Source: Chlorobiota bacterium (GTDB lineage: Bacteria > Bacteroidota > Ignavibacteria > OLB7). From it: a DNA stretch of 64,000 nt. The notes below the pieces were generated by a model, which was not told the DNA's origin, made no database searches, and was given only the letters and a program-made list of their open reading frames with translations. Positions 56,274 through 64,000 of this stretch are shown here, in pieces. The DNA is taken from positions 1,897,001 to 1,961,000 of the forward strand of contig CP065014.1 of the NCBI GenBank assembly GCA_016700335.1, in the 5' to 3' direction. Within the stretch, counting starts at the first letter, position 1. Each line of letters starts with the position of its first letter. Made by a program: the position numbers and the translations under genes.

Positions 56274-58169
56274 TTATATCTTTTTCTTTTTGTATTCCAT
56301 TACGAAATTAAAATTAGGATATTCTTTTGGTAACTTCATTAATCTGTAAACCATAACTCCAATTGACATTCTATCAAACCAACTACTTTGAGGCCAACCA
56401 AAGTGGAAAGTTATATTATAACCAGTCATTTCATATTTTAGTAATTCAATAATTTCTTTAATCGCTTCAGGTAAAGGAGTTTGTTCTAGTGAAATAACAA
56501 AATGACCAGGACCAATAGCAACAGGTGCATTCTGCCTTGGATTATAGAATGTTATATAAGCATGACTATGATTAATTTCAAGTTCTTCTTGTGGTCTTGA
56601 AAAGTGAACATGAACATCATCTCCTTCATATTCTGCTAAATGTAAAATTGCGTCCATTGGTGAAGCAGTTAATTTTCTTTGTTCAATTTCTGGTTCTCTT
56701 TTACGAGCATATTTTAAACCAATTATTAAACAAAATCCTGTGAAAATAGCCCACATTCCAAACCCAACTGGCTTTGTTGTTGACAGATAAATCAAACAAC
56801 CTAACAACAATAAGAATAACATTAAAGTTCCAAACCTTGAAGTATTATACTTCTCAGCTTCAACCACTTTTCCATCTCCATCAGTTAAATTAGTTCCCTC
56901 TTTAAATCTATAATAAAGTAAACATCCCATATTAATTACAAAACTTGCTACCAAACCAACAGCATACATTTCTGCTAACATCTTCTGAGAACCACCTGTT
57001 ATAACAATTACAATCGTATATAAAGTTGCATTTAGTATATGTACTCGATACAATGAGCCTCGTTTATTTAAATCAACTATCCAATGGAAACCATATCTAT
57101 GTGCAACTCTTTCAATTAGCTCAGCGGAAGCTACGTAAGCAGTATTCAAAGCCATTGTTAATGTAAAACTTGCTAATGCACCAACTGCAACTCCAAACCA
57201 TGGTCCATTTAAGTAACCAGCAAAATGTGTTATTAAATCTGTTGAATTTTTACTAACATCAATACCAGGATTAGATAATACTAAAGCAGAAATTAATGGA
57301 GTAACTAATCCAACTGTTAAACCTAAAAATAAGTAAGCTTTTTTAATCTCTTTCCAAGACTTTAATAATCCAGCAGTTTGAATAACAGATTCTACACCAG
57401 AATAAGCTAGAATACAACTAGAAACACCAACAATTACAAACATCATACTTTTAAGAATTCCACTAAATCCATTCTCAATAATCTGCTTTGGAGCTTCAAT
57501 AAATCCATGACCCATTGTTTTCCAACCTTCAATTGGCATATCTATAATACCACTTGCTAAAAGGGTTAGTAGTAAAATTGAAGCAGCCACAAATATTGCA
57601 AATGTAAATTTAGCACTCTCTTTAATTCCGGAAATATTTAATGCACATACCGACCAAACTATAAAAAATTCAAATCCAAAAGATGCAATTTTACTATCAA
57701 TTCCTGGTATTATTGAAAAAGCATTATTCACTGCAGAAACAGTAGAAATACTAGCTGTAAGTATATAATCTACAAATATAGATGATACTGCAATGAAAGA
57801 CATTATAGGTCCCATAACAATATAACTGAAGGAATAAACCCCTCCACCTTTTATACCTTTTACTTCTAAAATCCTAGCTATCTCTGTCATCCTTGTAGTT
57901 AACAGCCTTACAACTAATGAAGTAAAAGCAATAAAGAATATCGTGTACTCAGCCATTGAATGATGGTTAAGCAACTCATGTGCTTCTGCAGGAGCATAGA
58001 AAATGGATGTCAATTCATCCATTAAAGTAATTGTGGCAACTGCTAACCAAGACAAATACCATTTCCCATTTTCAAATGAAGAAAGTAAATTCTTTTTTCT
58101 CCATAAATAAATAAATAAAATAACAAGCCCTAAATTTAGTACAACTAGTATTGGTAATTTTAACTCCAT
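56274..58169 (-). CDS. APC-superfamily permease with cytoplasmic C-terminal domain
   Basis: 631 residues with about 12-13 membrane segments in the APC amino-acid permease layout. Features: ATITLMDELTSIFYAPAEAHE early, then KGIKGGGVYSFSYIVMGPIMSF, which resembles the substrate-binding GGxY-type unwound helix. The last ~140 residues are soluble and carry YEGDDVHVHFSRPQEE and YNITFHFGWPQSSWFDRMS; this tail is not a domain I can name. Substrate unknown. Convergent with lptD and divergent from the acyl-CoA dehydrogenase. Confidence 0.85.
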   Translation of the reverse strand: MELKLPILVVLNLGLVILFIYLWRKKNLLSSFENGKWYLSWLAVATITLMDELTSIFYAPAEAHELLNHHSMAEYTIFFIAFTSLVVRLLTTRMTEIARILEVKGIKGGGVYSFSYIVMGPIMSFIAVSSIFVDYILTASISTVSAVNNAFSIIPGIDSKIASFGFEFFIVWSVCALNISGIKESAKFTFAIFVAASILLLTLLASGIIDMPIEGWKTMGHGFIEAPKQIIENGFSGILKSMMFVIVGVSSCILAYSGVESVIQTAGLLKSWKEIKKAYLFLGLTVGLVTPLISALVLSNPGIDVSKNSTDLITHFAGYLNGPWFGVAVGALASFTLTMALNTAYVASAELIERVAHRYGFHWIVDLNKRGSLYRVHILNATLYTIVIVITGGSQKMLAEMYAVGLVASFVINMGCLLYYRFKEGTNLTDGDGKVVEAEKYNTSRFGTLMLFLLLLGCLIYLSTTKPVGFGMWAIFTGFCLIIGLKYARKREPEIEQRKLTASPMDAILHLAEYEGDDVHVHFSRPQEELEINHSHAYITFYNPRQNAPVAIGPGHFVISLEQTPLPEAIKEIIELLKYEMTGYNITFHFGWPQSSWFDRMSIGVMVYRLMKLPKEYPNFNFVMEYKKKKI

Positions 58170-58279
58170 TTAGAAATAATATTAATGAAATAAAATAAAT
58201 AGTAAATTTTAGAAGTCCTTTCTTAATTTTGAAAACATTTTATCTTCAAACATAAAACATTTCAAATTAATACAACAAT

Positions 58280-59434
58280 ATGTTAAACTTCGATTTAAAT
58301 GAAACACAAATAATGATTCGTGATACAGCACGAGATTTTGCAAAAAATGAAGTAGAGCCAACATCAATTGAAAGGGATATAAAAGGTGAATTTGCTCATG
58401 ATGCAATTAGAAAACTTGGTGAACTTGGATTTTTAGGAATGATGGTTTCTCCTGAATGGGGTGGTTCTGGATTAGATACTTTAAGTTATGTAATTGCAAT
58501 GGAGGAAATTTCTAAAATTGATGCTTCAGTTGGTGTAGTTATGTCTGTGAATAATTCATTAGTATGTTGGGCACTTGAGACTTACGGAACTGAATTCCAA
58601 AAAGAAAAATTTTTAAAACCATTAGCAAGTGGTGAATGCATTGGTGCGTATGCTTTATCTGAGCCTGAGGCTGGTAGTGATGCCAGAAATCAAAATACAA
58701 TGGCAACAAAAAACTCTGATGGAACTTGGACATTGAATGGAATAAAAAATTGGATAACAAATGGAACAACTGCAAAATATTATTTAGTTTATGCACAAAC
58801 TGATAAAGAGAAAGCTCATAAGGGAATAAGTTGTTTTATACTTGAAAAAGATATGCCTGGATTCACTAACGGTATTAAAGAAGATAAACTTGGAATTAGA
58901 TCTAGCGATACTTGCTCTCTTCAATTTCAAGATGTAATAATTCCTGCTGAATATATGTTAGGTGATGAGGGTAGAGGTTTTAACTTAGCAATGGAGACAT
59001 TAAATGGTGGTAGAATTGGTATTGCTGCTCAGGCTTTAGGAATTGCTCAAGGAGCTTTTGAAGCTGCTGTTAATTATTCTAAAGAACGTAAAGCTCAAGG
59101 CAAACCTTTACATGAGTTTCAAGCAATTCAATTTAAATTAGCAGATATGGCTACAAAAATTTCTGCTGCAAGAGCTTTAGTTCATCAAGCTGCAAGTTTG
59201 AAAGACAAACATTTACCATTTATTAAGGAAGCTTCTATGGCTAAACTATTTGCATCTAAAATTGCAGTTGAAGTAACTTTAGAAGCTATTCAAGTGCATG
59301 GAGGGTATGGATATGTTAGAGAATATAAAGTTGAAAGATATTTACGTGATGCTAAAATTACAGAAATATATGAAGGTACTTCAGAAATTCAACATATCGT
59401 TATTGCTAGACAATTAATAAAAGAGAGTGAGTAA
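58280..59434 (+). CDS. acyl-CoA dehydrogenase
   Basis: 384 residues, short-chain (butyryl-CoA) type length. FAD-dependent alpha-beta dehydrogenation of acyl-CoA. Blocks: FLGMMVSPEWGGSGLD, CIGAYALSEPEAGSDARN, FVLEKD-type strand (here CFILEKDMPGF), GRGFNLAMETLNGGRIGIAAQALG, and the C-terminal YEGTSEIQHIVIARQL with catalytic Glu 365. Starts at ATG 58280. No partner ETF genes here. The chain-length preference is not certain. It ends in a terminator shared with tRNA-Val. Confidence 0.95.
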   Translation: MLNFDLNETQIMIRDTARDFAKNEVEPTSIERDIKGEFAHDAIRKLGELGFLGMMVSPEWGGSGLDTLSYVIAMEEISKIDASVGVVMSVNNSLVCWALETYGTEFQKEKFLKPLASGECIGAYALSEPEAGSDARNQNTMATKNSDGTWTLNGIKNWITNGTTAKYYLVYAQTDKEKAHKGISCFILEKDMPGFTNGIKEDKLGIRSSDTCSLQFQDVIIPAEYMLGDEGRGFNLAMETLNGGRIGIAAQALGIAQGAFEAAVNYSKERKAQGKPLHEFQAIQFKLADMATKISAARALVHQAASLKDKHLPFIKEASMAKLFASKIAVEVTLEAIQVHGGYGYVREYKVERYLRDAKITEIYEGTSEIQHIVIARQLIKESE

Positions 59435-59474
59435 TTAGCAAAATTTTCAGTTAGTAATTTAATAAGTATTAAAA

Positions 59475-59516
59475 AAAAACACCATTAATTAATTTATTTA
59501 CTTATGGTGTTTTTTT
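59475..59516. terminator. bidirectional terminator between acyl-CoA dehydrogenase and tRNA-Val
   Basis: Arms 59475-59485 and 59504-59514 (AAAAACACCAT with ATGGTGTTTTT). A-run before and T-run after. Confidence 0.85.
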
Positions 59517-59517
59517 G

Positions 59518-59591
59518 TGGGATTAACAAGACTCGAACTTGTGACCTCTTCCATGTCAAGGAAGCGCGCTAACCAACTGTGCCATAACCCC
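59518..59591 (-). tRNA. tRNA-Val (anticodon GAC)
   Basis: 74 nt. Acceptor GGGGTTA pairs with TAATCCC (one G-U), discriminator A, D arm GGCACAGTTGGTTAGCGC, anticodon loop TTGACAT giving GAC, T arm ACAAGTTCGAGTCTTGT. Together with the UAC tRNA at 19183 it covers the four valine codons. Confidence 0.95.
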
Positions 59592-59633
59592 AGTAATTAT
59601 TATTTTGATAAATCTTTCATAATAGAATATTTT

Positions 59634-60620
59634 TCAATCAGTCAATTTGAATTTATTTTTTAACTCTTTAAATTTAATTGGAACAGTACCTATTTGTTCA
59701 CAAACAATACCAGCAGAATAATTAGATAAAGTAACTGCTTGAGTCATACTTGCTCCTGCAGCAATACTTACAGCTAATGTTGCAATAACTGTATCTCCTG
59801 CACCAGAAACATCAGCCACTTGAATTGCGTTAGTAGGAATATGCATAATTTCTTTATCCTGTTCGGATATTAACATCCCCTCTCCACTTAAAGTAATTAC
59901 TACAAATTTACTATTAATTTTTGAAAGCAAATTTTTAGAAGCTTCATTCAATTTATCCATACTATCTAATTTAACTCCCAATCCTTCTTCAGCTTCTTTC
60001 CTGTTAGGTTTAAAAATTGTGCAATATTTATATTCAAAAAAATTATCCTTTTTTGGATCAACTAATATTGGGATTTTTTTTCTATTAGAAATTTTAATTA
60101 TTGACTCAATCAAAGATTTTTGTAAAACACCTTTATTGTAATCTTGAAGAATAACTGCATCAATATTATCAGAAATTAAATTAAACTTTTCAACTATTTG
60201 ATTTAAAGAATTTTCTGATAAATGCTTTTTACTTTCTCTATCAAACCTTACCACATGCTGGCTCCCAGCAATTATTCTTGTTTTAACTGTGGTTGGTCTG
60301 TTGGTATCAATTATTAATCCTAATGTATTAATTTCTAGTTTGTTAAGTAAAGCAACCAAATGCTCTCCATTTTTATCATTGCCAATTACCCCAAATAAAA
60401 ATGCTTTTCCACCTAATGTTGCTATGTTGTAACCAACATTTGCTGCGCCACCTGGATGTTCAGATTCATCAATTACATCCACAATTGGCACTGGAGCTTC
60501 AGGTGAGATTCTATTAACTGTGCCTCTAATAAAATAATCTAACATTACATCACCAATAACTGCAATCCTTTTACCTTTAAAATTATCTAAAATATTTAAT
60601 ATTTCAACTCCGTTGTTCAT
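59634..60620 (-). CDS. rfaE1: D-glycero-beta-D-manno-heptose-7-phosphate kinase (RfaE domain I)
   Basis: 328 residues, a PfkB/ribokinase-type fold. RIAVIGDVMLDYFIRGTVNRISPEAP is the RfaE-type start; GGAANVGYNIATLGG binds the sugar; and VADVSGAGDTVIATLAVSIAAG with GAGD provides the catalytic Asp near the end. This makes ADP-heptose precursors for the LPS inner core. The cytidylyl/adenylyltransferase domain of bifunctional HldE is absent, so a separate protein must do that step. It fits LptD nearby. Confidence 0.92.
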   Translation of the reverse strand: MNNGVEILNILDNFKGKRIAVIGDVMLDYFIRGTVNRISPEAPVPIVDVIDESEHPGGAANVGYNIATLGGKAFLFGVIGNDKNGEHLVALLNKLEINTLGLIIDTNRPTTVKTRIIAGSQHVVRFDRESKKHLSENSLNQIVEKFNLISDNIDAVILQDYNKGVLQKSLIESIIKISNRKKIPILVDPKKDNFFEYKYCTIFKPNRKEAEEGLGVKLDSMDKLNEASKNLLSKINSKFVVITLSGEGMLISEQDKEIMHIPTNAIQVADVSGAGDTVIATLAVSIAAGASMTQAVTLSNYSAGIVCEQIGTVPIKFKELKNKFKLTD

Positions 60621-60687
60621 ATAAAGTAAATTCTAAAAATGTGAAAATAATTAAACGAGATAAATAATCACATAATGATTTTCAATG

Positions 60688-60718
60688 TTTGTACTATTGG
60701 TTAGGTGAGTTATATTTG
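60688..60718 (+). promoter_or_regulatory. Bacteroidota-type promoter (TTTG-N19-TATATTTG)
   Basis: TTTG at 60688-60691, 19-base spacer, TATATTTG at 60711-60718. It shows that the GTG at 60705, which would otherwise extend the next gene, lies upstream of the transcript. Confidence 0.7.
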
Positions 60719-60743
60719 TACTAAATTAATTACTCTCAATTTT

Positions 60744-61355
60744 ATGAAATTTATATTTTTTATTTTACTGTTAATTACAATTATATCATGTAATCGAGTC
60801 TCAAATGAAGATAAAGATAAACTTATTCAATCAGGATTTTCAAAAGAATCTATTAACAGAGTTATTGATGAAAAATTTAATTCAAAAGATATAGATGTTT
60901 TAATATCATTAAAACAAGTAACTGAAAATGAACCATTATGTTTTGAATCTTTAAAAGTAATTAAACTTAAAAATGCTGATAGCCTTTTAGATGATTTCAA
61001 AACTTTACTTACTTTAAAAGCTAACCCTGAATTTATATCTCAATTAATAGATTTAAAAGTTATACCATTCCATACCGATGATATTTTTGAGCTAAAACAA
61101 AATAATTTTTCAGATTCTACAATATTAAAAATATCAAAACTAATTGTAGAAAAAAAGACAAAAGCAAGTGGTTATGATTATGCTGTTCTTAAAACAAGAA
61201 ATTTTGACGAAAACATGATAATGAAATTTATTCAATTAAATGGAACTCCTGATCATGTAAATTATATTAGGAGAGATTTTGCTTTAGGTTTGAGTGCACA
61301 AGAATCTTTTGATAGAGCTTTTGATATTAAAAAAGATACTACAAAAGTAAATTAA
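60744..61355 (+). CDS. lipoprotein of unknown function
   Basis: 203 residues from ATG 60744, chosen because the promoter at 60688-60718 excludes earlier starts. Lipoprotein signal KFIFFILLLITIISC, with the lipidated Cys near residue 16. The mature part is helical and charged, with Q(S)GFSKESINRVIDEKFN and FDENMIMKFIQLNGTPDHV. No family recognised. It precedes the flippase gene by a short gap on the same strand, and may be an envelope accessory protein. Confidence 0.8.
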   Translation: MKFIFFILLLITIISCNRVSNEDKDKLIQSGFSKESINRVIDEKFNSKDIDVLISLKQVTENEPLCFESLKVIKLKNADSLLDDFKTLLTLKANPEFISQLIDLKVIPFHTDDIFELKQNNFSDSTILKISKLIVEKKTKASGYDYAVLKTRNFDENMIMKFIQLNGTPDHVNYIRRDFALGLSAQESFDRAFDIKKDTTKVN

Positions 61356-61399
61356 TTATTAATGAACTATTCAAAAATTATTACAAATAAAATTTCTTT

Positions 61400-62704
61400 C
61401 TGAAACTTTCCCAACATATAGGAAAAGCTGCTTGGTCGGTTGCAGATAAAGGATTATTGATTGTTATGGGTGTAACTTATATGTTACCGCAAAAAATGAT
61501 TGGTGCTCAAGGTTGGGGTGTATTCACTATCGTAAACACATTTCTGACATCTATTTTTATGTTAACTGATGGCATTGCATTACAAGCTATTGTTAATTTT
61601 GGTATGAATGAAAGTAAGAAAGATCAAACTCTAACAATTACATTTATTATTCATTTGATATTTGTTTTATTTTTTGCAGTTTTAATTTATCTTTCAAAGG
61701 GATTTTTAGCTGATTTGTTCAATGAACCTATGTATTTGAAATCTTTTCAAATGTTTCCTTTGTTATGCTCTGGGTTTCTAACTCGAACATATTTCTTACG
61801 AGTTTCACAAATTAATCTTAAAATGAACTTTATATTTTGGATTGATTTTGCTTGGGTTTTCAGTAGCACTTTAATGATACTAATTGGTTGGAAAACTTTA
61901 TGGATTAAATCAGTTGATGAAATGATTTTAATAGCAATTATATCTCCTTTTATTTCATCAATAGTAGGTTTAATTCTTACAAGAAAAAATTTGTCTTTTA
62001 CAACAAAAATTGATAAAAATTATTTTAAGGAAATATTGAAATTCGGTTTTTCCCAATGTATAAATTCTGGTACAACAGCACTTCAAACTCAAGGTGATGC
62101 AATACTTTTAAAGATTTTTTATTCATCATCTGTAGTTGGAAATTATGATATTGCTAAAAAATTGTTCAGATTATTTGAAGCTCTAAGAGAAGCTGGAAGT
62201 CTTACAATATATCCCGCAGTTGCAAGATTATTTCAAGAAAAAAGAATTTCAGAGCTTAGAGTTTTGATTGAAAAAATGATGTGTTTTACTAGTATTGGTT
62301 TAATTCCATTAGTCCTTTTTTCATTGTTCGGTCCAGTTGATTTTATTTTAGGATTAATTTATAAGGGCAATTATCCTTTAGCACCAAATATTTTTAGAAC
62401 ACTCTCAATTGCTGCTTTCTTTATGCCATTAACAATGAATATTTATGTACTTTTAGGAATGGGTGCATCTAAAAATTTGTTGAAATTAAATGCAACATCA
62501 GTTCTAACTTCAGTATTCTTTGGAATTATTTTAGTACCAAAATTTGGAGCAATTGGTACAGCAATTACTGTTGTTATAAGTTATGCTCTTATTGGTTTTG
62601 CATCAACAAGAATTGTTTATAATCAAATTGGCTTTAGTGTTAAAAGCACTTTTTTAAGATGGAAAGATGCTTCAACTTTTGTGATGAAAATTTTCAAGAA
62701 ATAA
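61400..62704 (+). CDS. MOP-superfamily oligosaccharide flippase (Wzx-like)
   Basis: About 12 membrane segments. Translation of the frame upstream of the first listed TTG (61457) gives LSQHIGKAAWSVADKGLLIV, a typical flippase N-terminus, so the protein begins before 61457. In frame, the first plausible start is CTG 61400 after the TAA at 61388; no ATG or GTG is available there. Blocks: VTYMLPQKMIGAQGWGVFTI, FGFSQCINSGTTALQTQGDAILL, and YDIAKKLFRLFEALREAGSL. Likely moves lipid-linked glycans. 434 residues if CTG is right. Next to a YfhO-like gene. Confidence 0.82.
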   Translation: MKLSQHIGKAAWSVADKGLLIVMGVTYMLPQKMIGAQGWGVFTIVNTFLTSIFMLTDGIALQAIVNFGMNESKKDQTLTITFIIHLIFVLFFAVLIYLSKGFLADLFNEPMYLKSFQMFPLLCSGFLTRTYFLRVSQINLKMNFIFWIDFAWVFSSTLMILIGWKTLWIKSVDEMILIAIISPFISSIVGLILTRKNLSFTTKIDKNYFKEILKFGFSQCINSGTTALQTQGDAILLKIFYSSSVVGNYDIAKKLFRLFEALREAGSLTIYPAVARLFQEKRISELRVLIEKMMCFTSIGLIPLVLFSLFGPVDFILGLIYKGNYPLAPNIFRTLSIAAFFMPLTMNIYVLLGMGASKNLLKLNATSVLTSVFFGIILVPKFGAIGTAITVVISYALIGFASTRIVYNQIGFSVKSTFLRWKDASTFVMKIFKK

Positions 62705-62805
62705 ATTGTTAAGTTATTGAAAATTGAATTCTCTAAAATTTGTTATTCAAGAAAAATATTAAAAATTATCATAAAATAGTTATTAAACAATATTAAAAGT
62801 CTGGA

Positions 62806-64000
62806 AATGTCTAATACTCACAAACCACATTTAAAACCTAATAAAAAGACCACTTCAAATTCATCATTTTTGGATAATATTAATCCAAAATTTTTAACTC
62901 CAATTTTTATAAGTGTAATACTAATTTTACTCTTAGTCTTTTTTGGTGGTGTAATTTTTAGTGGCAAACTTTTTTCAGCAAGTGATAATATCTCATGGGA
63001 AAGCTTTCAACCTTACCTTCAAAGTTTAAAAGCAAAAGGAGAAATGCCATTATGGTTGCCACATATTTTTAGTGGACTTCCAGGTTTTGCTGCCTTATTA
63101 GTTACAGGGGATAGATGGTGGGATTTAGGTGTAAAATTACTAACCACTTTTGAATCAATTTTTGGGGTTATAAATCATGATGTAATGAGGGTTGTTTTCC
63201 ATTATTTTGTTTATGGTACTGGAATGTTTTTATTGATGAGAAGTAAAAAAGCTAATCATCTAACATCATTAATAACATCAATTGCTGCAGTTTTTTCTAC
63301 ATGGATAATTGTTTATATAATGATTGGACATAATACCAAGATTTGGGCTTTAATGGCGTTTCCCTATGTTTATTTATGTTTAGAAAAGTTAATAGATAAA
63401 TGGTCATGGCTATATGCTGGATTACTAATTCTGGCAGTTCATATTATGTGGGAATCTACTCACCTCCAAACTGTATTTTATGGTGCTTGTGCTTTAGGTA
63501 TTTATCTATTGTTTGAGTTAATTTCTGCAATTAGGAATAAAGGGGGTGATAAATCAAGGCTTAATGGGGTTATTCGAGCTGCTATACTTCTTGCTGTTGC
63601 TGGGGGCTTAACTTATGGAATGGGATTAGATAGAAATTTATCTGTTCAAGAGTATTTAAAATATTCTACTCGTGGTGCAAAATCAATTGTTGAAAACCCT
63701 AACGATAAATTAACTGAAGATGGAGGTCATGGATATGATTATGCAACAGGTTGGTCCTTTTCTCCCAGTGAAACAATAACTTATTTAATTCCATCATATT
63801 ACGGTTTTGGTAATGTTGTTAAAGATGGTAAAAAAGATAACTTCTATTGGGGACAAATGGCGTTTACAGATGCTGGGCATTATGCTGGAATTGCAGTTTT
63901 GTTGTTAGCTTGTATTGGCTTTTGGGCTAACAAAAAAAATCCATTAGTGCAATCATTATTTGCGATTGGTATGTTTGGGTTAATTTTATCTTATGGAAAA
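62806..64000 (+). CDS. YfhO-like multi-spanning membrane protein, partial (runs off right edge)
   Basis: ATG 62806 opens a frame to the window end (398 residues visible). A basic N-terminus (MSNTHKPHLKPNKK) leads to a first membrane helix, then a motif NISWESFQPYLQSLKAKGEMPLWLPHIFSGLPGFA typical of YfhO/PMT-like bacterial membrane proteins, here GMPLW-type lipid-linked sugar region, and further helices. Long loop SPSETITYLIPSYYGFG. YfhO-type proteins are linked to glycosylation of polymers; the role here is not known. It follows the flippase gene by about 100 bases. Confidence 0.8.

Noticed and set aside
60705..60743. GTG 60705 as the start of the lipoprotein gene
   Set aside because: Lies upstream of the -7 box, and the lipoprotein signal begins at ATG 60744.

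Overview
The window is AT-rich bacterial chromosome with dense, mostly housekeeping gene content on both strands. Several signs place the organism in the Bacteroidota/Chlorobiota (FCB) group, and I infer a Kapabacteria- or Ignavibacteria-like lineage. These signs are a C-terminal type IX secretion (T9SS) sorting domain of the NVPNPFNPST type, a DUF3276/PUR-alpha-like protein, the almost complete lack of Shine-Dalgarno sequences, and recurrent TAnnTTTG -7 promoter boxes, often extended to TAnnTTTGCA. LptD, LolA and a heptose kinase show a Gram-negative envelope with LPS.

Layout. 1-5.74 kb holds two tandem minus-strand genes for large secreted IgGFc-binding-like proteins. One runs off the left edge, and the other is chimeric in codon usage and ends in a T9SS domain. 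5.9-8.2 kb carries lolA, a YihY/BrkB membrane protein and an HD phosphohydrolase. 8.2-11.4 kb is a cyclic-nucleotide-binding protein overlapping an MFS/NTT-like transporter with HEAT repeats. 11.6-16.4 kb runs forward: rsmG, tatC, polyprenyl synthase, fatty acid desaturase, cinA. 16.4-21.4 kb has a trans-sulfuration enzyme, four tRNA genes (Ser-GCU, two CAU, Val-UAC) and a poorly coding, decayed stretch (17.9-19.1 kb), then an acetyltransferase and a small membrane protein. 21.5-27.5 kb has a GH3 hexosaminidase and a three-gene minus-strand run: DnaQ-UvrC fusion, DUF2127 protein, and a STAND-like ATPase with a membrane hairpin.

28-36 kb carries lysS, a ThiE/TenI-like gene, a bacilliredoxin, alanine dehydrogenase, a methyltransferase, the PUR-alpha-like gene, hemH and gcvT. 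35.9-45 kb carries a TPR protein, priA, recN, an SGNH-hydrolase lipoprotein, a DHH phosphoesterase and pyrC. 45-47.4 kb has envelope proteins and gpsA. 47.4-52.2 kb is the replication/recombination block dnaN-recF-DUF721-gyrB, with dnaA not adjacent. 52.4-64 kb is mainly envelope and surface functions (GH113-like lipoprotein, lptD, APC permease, acyl-CoA dehydrogenase, tRNA-Val-GAC, heptose kinase, lipoprotein, flippase, and a YfhO-like protein cut by the right edge).

How it fits together. lolA, lptD, the heptose kinase, the flippase and the lipoproteins concern outer-membrane building. dnaN, recF, gyrB, recN, priA and the DnaQ-UvrC fusion concern replication and repair. I saw no CRISPR array, insertion sequence or prophage. 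The least explained parts are the chimeric and partly homogenised surface-protein pair, the membrane-anchored STAND-like ATPase operon and the decayed tRNA-flanked segment at 17.9-19.1 kb.
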